Shown: piece after piece, positions 46,701 to 58,700 of the stretch
How the letters are laid out: every line of letters begins with the position of its first letter
How positions within the stretch are numbered: position 1 is the stretch's first letter
Source of the DNA: Alitta virens
Taxonomy: Eukaryota; Annelida; Polychaeta; Phyllodocida; Nereididae
Length of the DNA stretch: 64,000 bases
Assembly (NCBI GenBank): GCA_932294295.1
Contig: OW028573.1
Coordinates: 69,045,829-69,109,828 of the forward strand
Direction of reading: 5' to 3'
Made by a program: the position numbers and the translations under genes
The notes under the pieces: model-generated
What the model saw: the letters and a program-made list of their open reading frames with translations, nothing else
What the model was told of the DNA's origin: nothing
Database searches by the model: none

Positions 46701-49700
46701 ACAGGTTGAAGAGGAGGTTCAGAATGGTAGGAAATGTTGAAACAATCTGATATTGATGAGTCAGTATTGGCTGTCTAGAAAACAATGTTTGGCAAATCTA
46801 TTCATATTAATCAAGTGCTAAGTGGGAGGCCTGCTCGTCTGTCAAATTTTGTTGACAGTCCGCCATTCTTGGTAAATAATTAACTCATTTGCTTTGCACA
46901 CAATGCATTGAGTCATATTTCAATTTGCTTGCAATTGGCTTGTCAGATTTAAGACCATATTTGATTATCCATTAAAAATGTTTGTACTGGAGTAATTGTT
47001 TGTCTTGGCTTGTTATAATAAGCAGTGGGTGAGTGCGAGAAACCTTTGGAAAAAATAAACATTTCATGCTTTGTGGAAACAGTTCAATAGCCCATCAACC
47101 TGTCAGTTTACCTTTTTAATTTAACAGTTTTAATGAGAGTTTCATTGCTATGATCTTCTTGTTAAATATTTGCAATGCAATTGCAGCCAGTGAATCAATT
47201 GAAGGCATGGTGAGTGGGGTGTGTGAACTGGAGAAGAAGTGGAAAGCCTTGAAATCGTTGGTCGGGGAAACTCAAGAACAAGTGCGGCTTGACATGGATA
47301 CCAAGAAAGTGTATGAAGAGTATGAATCACTGAATGAAACACTTTCCGGCTATGAGTCTTGGATACAAAACACTCCCAGTGTAGCTGCTGATGTGGCTTT
47401 GGACATCAGCCCGCAGCTAGAGCAATGCAGGGTAGGTTGCTGTGTAACTATGAAATTGAATAGATATGGTAATAGTTTTAATGACATCACAATTGCATCC
47501 CGTAGTTAAAGTTCTGTGATTGTGTTATATTAAAATGCAGTTTTCTTCTTATGACCCTCATTCACATTGTGCAGTTTTGGTTTTACAGATTAAAGTAAAA
47601 GCAATGAAAGCTCATGAAGATAGACTTGACGAAATCAAGGAAAGTGCCAAACAGATACAGGATAATCTGGATAAACCTGAAGAACTTGAACGAGACATGG
47701 AACATCTGACCAACAGGTGGACCTCAACATTCAACAAAATCAGTAAGTTATCAGTTTTTCTTTTTTCTTGCTATGAATATTTGTACCACATTTTTATTAT
47801 GTCTCATGCCTGTGCCCCTATTTTGGTTTTATGTAGTTTGACAATTATCAGCATTTGGTAAGTTGCGTGTGGAATTCTGTCATAAGTATTACTGGTAAAA
47901 ACTACTGCTCAAGTCTTTATAAATTGTCTTATGAAGGCTTATGAAGTGCACTTGGTCTTTCCAACACATTATGTCTCTATTGCCATTGGATTTTGCATTG
48001 CGCTGAAGCACTTATGAAGTAAGAGATGAAGAAGGCTTGCATTTATATTGTAAGGTGCACTTAGTATGCCAACAGTCACTGATCCTTATTTCTCTGTAAA
48101 TTATTAATTGTTAAAGTGATAATTTCAGGTGAAAGACAAGAGCAGTTGATGAGAGCCATGGAAAGAGCACCTCCCAAATCTTATCTCGATGCAATGCAAG
48201 CTTTAAAACGGTGGGTAGAAGGGGTTGAACATATCTTGGAGACTGAACCATACAGAGTTACTCAGCTGGCTGGAATGCAGGAGTCCCTCTCCCAGTTCAA
48301 GGTAATTTCCATAAGTTTTAAACAGAATTTTTAGGATTTATTAAGTGAATTTTTGGGAAGTCTTCAGTAGTTATTGTTCTAACTGGGAGTTATTAGAATT
48401 TTAGTTTTCCAGTCTTTGCTGACAGATTGTGATGTTCGGCTTTTTTAATTAATTGCATCAATTACATGTATTGCAGGAACTTGAAGAGGATCTTGCAGAT
48501 CATGTCAGCAATCTTGAATACATTCAGGAGACAGGAAAAGATCTCGTAAATAAAGCTGATTCAAAGGAAAGAGCAGATAAACTGCAGTCTGACTTACAAG
48601 ACCTCAACAATAGATGGGCAGCTATTTCAGACGGCTTGCATAGCCGTATAACAAAGATCCACCAAGGAATTCAACAGAGTAAACATTGTCAGGTAAATAT
48701 TCAGAATAACTTTGGTAAAGCTACTCTTGCGAGGGTCTTTTGTTGTGAGATTTAACTCTATTGGAAGACAGACCACTGTGACCCAATGTAGTTAATTTGT
48801 CATTGTACACTAGGTGGCAGCAGTGGTCATAACTTGCTATAGCTTTGTGGCTAACACTAATGTGTGCTTATACTAAGGGTGTCGCAGTTCTAAGAAGCTG
48901 TTAATTAGTATCATTTGATGCTAAGGATTATAGTTTATCCACTTAATTAAAGAAGTCATTTGGCCATGGTTAATCTTCGGTATTTATGGCCTTCTCTTGG
49001 TGGTCCACACAATTTACTAAATTCTAGACATTGCTGTTCCATATAAAACATATGGTGATGAAGGACTAAGTTTAAATTGTGATCATATTATTGTCTAAAC
49101 TTTTCTCTTCACCATTTAGTTTTTGAATGGAATAACCCCATAGATGTTGTTGTGCTTTGAATGACATGAGTGCTGTGGTTTTGTAGACTGAGCTAGACGA
49201 GTTGTTCAAATGGATGGATGAGGTCAGTGTGTTTTTGAAGACTGAACATCCAGCAGTTGGAGATATCAATACCATTCAAGCCCAACAACAAGAGATGAAG
49301 GTAAATGATTTAAGGAAATTGTCACTTGAAGTAGGAAAGATTTTTTGCCGTATTAAGACTAGTGGTCCTGTTGTACCATGCTTCATATATTTTGCGCTTT
49401 GACTTGTGTCGTTTGCAGTTTTAATGACCAAGGCTTAGCAAAAGTATCTTTTTGATTCTTCATGTGACAATGGGATGCTGCATCGTTTTTAGATGAGTTT
49501 ACAAGTAATAGCTATGATATAATTTTTTTCACAGGGTGTTGAAGATGATATGAAAACCTTACAGCAAACGGTGGACAGTCTCAATGAATTAAGCAAGGAT
49601 TTAATTGCGGCTAGTGAAGAGAATTTCAAGAAATGGTTAGAGACGCGGATCGGAGACCTCAATCGCCGTTGGAATGAAGTGAAAGATTTAGCTAATCTGC

Positions 49701-52700
49701 AGAGATCAAGACTTACACAGGGAGAAGCTAACACCAAAAATTTCCAGGAGACCATCAAGCAATTTCAAGAATGGGTTGATAATGTCAACAAAGATCATCT
49801 TGCAAGAGAGTACACCATTCACAGTCTATCTCAACTTACTCAGACTCTCAGCAAATTTGAGGTATGAGCGATTTCATTACAAACTCTTTCGATTTTAAGT
49901 ATGTGCTACAAGCATTTTGGAATATGTCATAAGTGGCTTATTGGAAAATTATATTGTTTCAATTAAAAGCAAGGTCTAAATTATTAGCTCATCATGCATA
50001 GTATAACCTTATAAGATATTAATTAATAAAATCATCCACATTGGATGTTAATCATCCATTGTGGATGATTAACATCCAGGACAAATGCACTGCCTATGAA
50101 TTTGTATGTCTTAACTTGTAAAAAGAAATATGATAAAAGCATTGTGGCATCATTACATTGCTTTGGTACGCATATTTCAGAGTCTTGAGGTTGAAATAGA
50201 TGGCAAACGATGGGAGGTCGATGAATTTGCCAGAAAGAATGAACCAACAATTCAAGCTGCCAACCCATCAGCTCGAGCCACAATGGCAAGGCAGGTTTCA
50301 CAACTGCAATCAAGTCTTTCAGATGCTAAAGACAATATTTCTACATTGTACCACAAATTTACTACAACAAATAACAACTATCAGAGTTTTCAAGGTGAGT
50401 CGTTAAATGTCAAAACAACGGCATTTTATGCATACTTTCTTGTCCCTAGAATTACTATGCTCAATGAGCATTGCTCACCATTCAAGCGGAAGATTAATGA
50501 TGAATTGTATAATTTCAGAATTACTTAAATCAGAAAATCATTGGTTCGATGAACTTGAAAGAAGATTGGATGAGCCAATCAAATCATTTGGAGATGCTGA
50601 GGAGATATCTGAGGAGTTGGATGTAATTTGACTAAGTAGTTTTACCCCATTATGTCCTGGAACTGAACTATGGAGAAATATTGTTAAAGAGTTATAGATG
50701 ATATATGAAACCAGTTTAAAAATTTAATAATTGATTGAAATTTTTATAGTATCTGATTGAAATTTATATTGTAGTAGTAAATCTTTTATATTGACTTGCA
50801 CATTTAAAGTGCCCAGCCCACAAGGGACTTACAAGTCCAAAATAACAAATACAGCACACAGGTTGACTAAATAAAATATACAACATAAATATTAATACAA
50901 TATAAAATTGGACTTCTGATGCAGAATTAAATAATATCATGCATACACAATAGAACGGTATATATTTCAAGAACATGTGGTTTACCAATAACTGTGGTGA
51001 ATTTCAGGATCTGGAAGCTTTTATAAGGGATCATGACTGCAAGCGTGAAGAAGTTGAAAACTTGGCGCAGACGATTCTTAATAGTCACACCTTAGTTGCT
51101 GATGTGACTGCATCGCTGCACCAGTACCAAGAGCAACATGAGGCACTGTCAATTAAGGTGAGTGATACTGGAGCATTGTTTGTGAGGCATTGGCATTTTG
51201 GTATGTCATTCTTTGTATAATCTGATACATTACATACTTAGAGTGTGCCATTTCTTTTGGGTTAACAGCGTCAAGTGAGCTTAAAACAACTGGAAGATGC
51301 CATACAACAAGCCCAGAGACGGGAGAGTAACATGTTGGAGATGTCTCAGTGGGTCACGGAGGTTAACAGTCTGCTGCAGTCTCGCCTTGAAGCCGACATC
51401 CTTGCTGGAGATGTGCCAAATGAATTTCAGGTTTGATTCCTTTAAGTATGCTTATTTCTTGATATGTAGTTATTGGTGTCAGTAGAGTCGAATGGTAAGT
51501 ACTGATGCAGTACTGTATTTTAGTCTGTTCCTCATTTATGTTAAATTATCTCATTGAGACTGCTAACAATTAGTGACTATATTCTTGACATGGTTGTAAT
51601 TTATTGTATCAAACAGAGTCTCAAAGGTGAATTTGATCAACATGAAGCACTTTTACAAGAGCTCGAGGAGCTGATTACCGAATACCGCAACCAAGGCAAT
51701 GTTGAGGCAGCAACACGCTTACAAGCACAAGTGTTACTCTTGAGGGTAAGAGTTTAAAATTTTCTAACAGTTGGTTCTCAAGGGTACCTCTCATATCTTT
51801 CAAAATCAAATGTTTTGTATGCTGGCTCTTTTTCAGAAACACTTTGCAGAAGTGTGCAGCAAGTTTGTGAAGTTCCAACGTCCGGTTGATTTTGAACCAA
51901 AGTTGACACATGTCAAGCACAAGTTGGATGAAATTGAAGAGAGAATTCTCCTGATAGAGATCAGAAGTGTAGAGCCTGAAGTTATCCAGAACCAGCTTGA
52001 TCAATGCATGGTCAGTCAATAGTTGATTTTTTCTCTTTGGGTTCTAGACTCTTATATTTATGATTTCTTTATGAGATACTATAATATATATAACAAGTAT
52101 CAACTTCACTTATTTTTTGCACTGTTTGGGTGTGTTCGTATTTCAGCTTGAATGATTTTAGCAATTGCATTGTATTTGATATTTAGAAGAAGTGTTCTGT
52201 ATGGGGTGTTTCTTGGCAATTGTCTCTAGAGGCATTTTCCAGGCCATTGAGTGGTTTGCAGCCAGTGCCAAGTTAATAGACTGCTGATCCATATTTTGGT
52301 TGAAGCAGCTCTTTGTGGTGTACAACTGTGCACTGCTGCCATTATTCGCTGTCATACATGTCACTTGAAGTGGGGAACCTGATGTTACAGTTGGCTGTTG
52401 ACACCATCCTTTAATCTTCTAGTAGCATTTGAATGCAGACTGATGAGGGAATGTTGGCGCTAAATTACTGCATTAAATGTCACAATTGATATTTGTTATA
52501 GAAATTTTACAAGAATATGAGCGAAGTCAAGCCTGAAGTGGAATATGTGATCAAAACTGGGCGCTCTGTTGTGGATAAGAAACAGGTGGATTTTCCTGAG
52601 AAACTTACGAGTCAGTTGGATGCCATCAAACAACAGTACAATGAACTCGGCTCTCAGGTAACCTTTTTTCTATGGAATGGATTTGTATGCATCATCATGG

Positions 52701-55700
52701 GGATGGTAGCATGACAGTAATTTATAGGTATCCCGGTGGTTACTTTGCTAATGCTTTATGTGAAGATTAAGAGATATTTATAGCAACATCACCCAATTAG
52801 ATCAAGTATGGTTATTTTCACAACTTTGCATACAGGTTGTTTCTTGCAGTTGTAATGGAAAGATAGTACCTGTCAGATGTCCATTTGAGAGAATAGTGCA
52901 TTTTCTTTGTATACATTTGTAATGTGCTCAACTACTATAGATTTTGCTTCCGCTTATATTGGGAAACCTGCATATGCTAGATTCCTATTGTTTACATGGA
53001 CAATGCCTGTCACAGTATTTTATACCTAATGAGTTATTTAATGAATGCAACATGCAGGAATGGAATGGCAACAACAATAACAAGGTAAATGGATGTTAGT
53101 CTCACAAATGATATTGTGTTCCAAATATATTTCCGATGAAGTATTTTTGCACATTTTCTGTTTGCATTGATTTTCAAATGTTGTTCAATCACTGCAAATT
53201 GCTGGTGTCAATGCAATCAAAATTTGTTTTAAATTTCTGTGCTGTAGTGATATATTGACCTTTGCTTCAATGTATGGTGTTAGGACATTAGCTAGTTTTA
53301 AGATTTTTGCAAAATGTATTTTGTTTTTTCCACTGCTTTGTGATGAAATTTCAAGTGTTCTCTGATCTCTTGACTGTTCATAATGAAGAGCTTTTTTTTC
53401 TTTGTCACCACTAGTGGTTATAAGGCTTTTCAGTCATACATGATTTTGAATTTTTTGGGGTCCAAATAATCAGAAGATAGTGGATGACATTGCAAAATGC
53501 TGGTGTTCACAGTGATGTCATCTGGTACTTCGTTTGATTGCCGATAATTATGCTGACCCACATTGCAAACCATGTATGGCTCACAGATACTGGAGTATTA
53601 ATAACTTTTATAACAGATACTTTAATTCAATAAAGAATAAATGCGTTAATTGCCGGTCATTGTAACACTGCAGGTTACCTCTGGGAAAAACAATCTTGAA
53701 AAGGCTTTGAAATTGTCAAGAAAGTTGAAGAAGGAAGTTTCAGTATTGAAAGATTTCTTACTCGTGACCAATCGCGAATTTCGTCAACGAAGATCATCTA
53801 AACCACCTTATGAATGTCAGGAGGAGTATGCATGGATAAAGGTGAGGGTTTCTTATTATTATATTTTCTATTGAATGCCAATTGTATGGTGTAACACTGT
53901 AACTGCATGAAGAAATGTTGCCTAGCCGATGCAGTTCAATTTTAAACTCTTCAGTATGTGTTGTCATGCAATACTGTTACTGTAATGTGCTTTATATTCA
54001 TTCGCAGAGCATTCAGGGTGAGATTGCCAAGAGGCAGCCAATCTTATCTGCCGTTCGAGACATAGTTGCTCAGCTGGGGGACATGGCTGAAGAAGGTAGC
54101 ATTGGTGAAGCTGAAAATAATATCAAACAACTGAATCATCAAGTCACTGAGTTGAGTGACAATCTTCAAGAATGGAAGACGGAACTAAGGGTTTGTTATC
54201 AAATTTTTAAGTATATGGACTGATAATGCTGGTCTTTACTTTGATGATTTTCTGGCTTCATGAAATGATTTCATGTTTTGACAGGAAACAGAAATTCAGT
54301 GTAGCAACCTGTTTGAAGTTTACAAAGTTCAGGAAAAACCAGTCATGGCCTGGTTGTACCAGACTTCCACAGCTCTTGATCAAATGGAGAAGGACAACAA
54401 TATCACGCCCCAACAGAAACAAGAGGTCCTCAAGGTATTTATCCATAGGGCTTTTGGGTGGTGGCACTGATGCGGGCAAAATATTATGCTGGACATTTGA
54501 GCATTTTAAATTTCCTTTTTGCTTGAGTTGCAATGTTTCATTAGCAGTTTTCCCTTCCAGGACATCCAAGAAGAACAAGGGGAAATGGCAAGCCAAGTGT
54601 CAAATCTGCGAGATAGTGCTGTCGAAATCATGAGCAAAACCACAGAATATCAGATACTGGTGGAACCAAAATTGGCTCAGATAAATGAACGATGGCAAGA
54701 ACTCCTTGAACGTCTCAGGGTAAAATATACTATTTTTCACCTGTTGTTTTTGTATTGTATTTGAAACGTAGTGCTGCACTTTGATCCATTACATAATCAG
54801 CACATTTTTTCACATCAGTGCTTAGATGCATGAAGGTCTTGATCTAAGTTGTGCAAATGACTAACTGCCACTGTTAAGCTCCTTGAATATGGATTTTTAT
54901 GCATGGATGGCTTATTACAAAATTTGATGAAGTTCTATGTCTCTTAAATGTTGCATTGTGGGGAATACTGATCCTGTATTATTAAGTAATTTGTGAAATA
55001 GTTCTTCTGCATGTTTATAGACAGCGTTTATAAACAAAAGTTTGTAAGCGTTCATTATAGCAGCTTTCGGATGATTTGTGATGGTTGCTTAGTAGAGGAT
55101 AAGTTGTCCAGGCTAATGGCTCTTGCAGGAAAACATGGCTGAATCTTCCTGTGTTACAGGAGATGGACTTGCTTAAAATTCCCCACAATTCCGAGCATTG
55201 ACTAAACAACAGTTGTGATTGATGAGAGTGGATAAATCTTTTTACTCAGTTCGGCATTCCAGTCAATGTCTGACCAGCTGTGGTGCATTAATTATTCTAT
55301 TGATGTTTTAAATGAGCGATCATGGATGCTCTTACTTGGAATTTGCATGCTGGGGGCATTTGTAAGTTTGGAGCGGATATGGGGTATTGCATGAGGCCGG
55401 GGGTGACCATTGCTATGGAGATTTGCCATATCCAGGTGTAGTCATGATTAATTCATGAGACAGGACTAGCAGCTCTGTTCTCTGCCCTCACATTCACTGT
55501 TATTACACTGCTGGACTTCATTGCTAGAAAGGCACTTTCCTACTGCGAAGTACACTTTCATCAAGCTTGTGTTAAAATGTAAGTCACATCTGATTAAATT
55601 TGTTTTGACATTCAATTTGACAACTTAAATAGCTGGTTGTCATTCTTGGGCACTGGAACAGAAACACCTAGGCAGTGATTAACATCCTGAATATGTGATA

Positions 55701-58700
55701 ATGTTTGCACTGAAAGTGTGCATGTGTGTTGTGTGGAAATGCTTCCAAGTTGGCATTGATTTCTTTCAGCTGTTTGGCTACATACTTGTCTTTTTCTGCT
55801 TTTTGACACTTATGTCAGTGGCACTCAATATTGCTGTGATGCTTTTAGACATAGTGCAAAGCATTACAGACATGGTAATAGAATGCATATACCTGTGGCA
55901 ACCATCCTGTGAGTCCTTTTCTGATGATTATTTTGACTATTACTTATTTTTTCAGGAACATGGAAGCCTAGGACGCACAGAGATGGTGGTAGATGTTGCC
56001 AAGGTAACAGAGGTGGAGGCACCTGTCACCCGACGAGATGAAGAGGACATGGAGGTGTCTGGCGGAGAGCAAAGTGCTCTGGCAGAGATCGAGCATGTCA
56101 GGCAGCAGTTGGATGTGTTCCGCAGCAACTTGGGAGACCCTTCAATTAGCAGTAAACCGCCTGTGGAGGATGTTAAGATTCAGTTGAGGGTATGTTGAGT
56201 TTTATATGTTGTAACATTACGTTTATTCGATTAGTGATAAGATTCAGATACCTTTATTTGCAATTTACATTAAAAAAATTAGCATTAAGATAACAACAAT
56301 TTTACAATACGTCAAGTGTGTTGCCGTACAAATTTCTTATAATGTAAGTCAAATGTTATCACAATTGTTTAAAGAAATCTTGTTATTTTACTTCTACAGA
56401 GTATCACAGATGAAATGTCAGAATTAAAAAAGAAAGTTGATAGAGCTTTGAACAATGAGGAATCCGATCAAGAACCTGATGTGCAACAAGCACGTCAAAG
56501 TCTGCAGGTGGGCATCTTCATATTTTTAGCCTTTGCCCAATTAGTAATAAGAGATTATGCAGTGACTGCTGACATTTATCTGAACTTTTCTGATTTTAGC
56601 CTTTGTTAAGTCCCTGTATGCTGTGGTTGTTTTTCAGGATAAATGGGTTGCAGTCAAAGAAACAGTCACAAGACATCAAAGGTTGCTTGTACAAATCTTG
56701 CCTTTGTGGAGCAAGTATGAGCAGCTGTACAATACTGTTAATACTTGGCTGGATACTGTTGAAGAGTCTCTAGATCAGGATTCATATGATCCACAGGTTT
56801 GTCATTCGTTATGTCGTTAATTTTTAATTAGCGATTTAAATTATTTCAGGTCTTTCTCTTTACTTAACAACTTTTCGTCTTGGATGATAAGTGGTTATTG
56901 ATTTGGAATAATTCAAGTGCTTACTCTATATTTGTTCAGGGCTTAGAAGAAGCATTTTCAAGCCACAAAGTAACATTGGATGAGGTCGTCATCTGTGGGG
57001 AGGAGCTGAGAGAAACTGGAGCAGAGGATGTCATTGATGAAAGTTTGCAAAGGTTGAATGACAGATGGGATGATCTTTATCTAAGGGTAACGGAGGCTGA
57101 TATATGTCCCACTGCACCTGATGAATACAGAGAACACTTGGAAAACCTTTCTCAACACATCGCACAAATATATGACATTCTACAATCACCTGGAACAAAG
57201 TCACCATTGGCAAGAGTAAGTCATTTTCTTGCAATCAATATGTCCAAGAAAGCTTGCTTCACATGTAATTTTAAGTGTTCAATGTTTCCTTACATACGCA
57301 GGAGTTAGTTGAATCAGTAGAAAGTGTTCAGAGATCGATGGACCAGGCTGAGAGTGCTAAGCCACAAGTTATGGAGAACTTTATGGATGAAGATACCAAA
57401 GTATTGCTAGATAAAGAATGGACACAGGTCAGCCAGGACTGGGAGGAAGTTCTCAAATTGTATAATTCCAAAAATAAGTAAGTTTCTATGAAGTATCTTT
57501 TGAAGACAAATTTACGGTTTTACTCTATAATAATTAAATAAACTATAAAACCTGTTTTTAAGGTGATTATTGGAAATGCTGCTGGCTTGGCAGTGCACAG
57601 TCACATTGCCATGAAGTCCTTACAAAAAGTGTTTCTGTTTTAGGACCATCCACGATATGCCAGGAGTTGGTAAAGAGTATGCAGTCTCACTTGACAGTTT
57701 GTGTACTTGGCTGGAAAAAGCATGGGCTCTTATCAGCACTCCTATTTCTCTGGGCACCACCCAGCAGCTGAAAACTCATCTGGAGCAGATAAATGTAAGT
57801 TATCCACTAGGTGGCACCACTATGACTCACCTCTGTTTATGAGCCCCCTGGTGTTGATGTGACAAAGCAATACCCATACATACTCAGGACTTGGCCCTTC
57901 CCCATGAATAATGAACATCAAAAACTTTTTATCATGATTTCTTTTGCAGGAATATGTGTCAGAACATGACAAATACCAAGAGATATGGCTGAAACTGAAA
58001 AAGCAAGGTCAACAATTATGCTTAACCCCTGATGTTGTACACGAAGATAGAGCCATGTTGCATGACCATTTGAACACTGTGAACCAAAACTGGAGCCAGG
58101 TAGGTCATCAGACACACATTTCATTCTTCAACTTTTCTTTTTGAAGTAGTAAAGTAAAAATCACTGAAAACAAACCTGGACTAATAAGAAGGAGTGATAT
58201 GTTTTTGGTGTTCTTTTGCAAAAAACTGTAGTAAACAATACCAAGCTGTTAGAAAAACACACTTAAAGGAAAGAAATTGAGGGAAAAATGTAGTAATGTG
58301 ACCTTAAACAAGCAGGTGTGTCCTGTCAATCTGCAAGTTAGTAGGTTAGTTTTTGTACCTCTTGAAAGTTGCAAAAGGAGTTGGTTTAGTCTTAAATTTC
58401 TTGCATAGGGAGTTGGTAGGAGTTATGAGAGGCTTATTGTGTCTGATGTACTCTGTTGACTCTAGTGACTGATGTGAATTCTGTTATTTTGATGAACAGG
58501 TAAGCCAGGGAGTTGTTGAACGCCAGGAACAAGTTGAATCGGTTCTGAAAGATGTTAATGCTCTTCAAGAGAAAGTGGATCAGTTGACTTGGTGGATGAC
58601 CTCAACCAAGAATGTTCTGCAGCAGCAGTCATCAGATGATGCTAAGGTCTGTTTGATTTACTTGTATTTTAAAACCATGTAAATTTACATTTTCTGAAAT

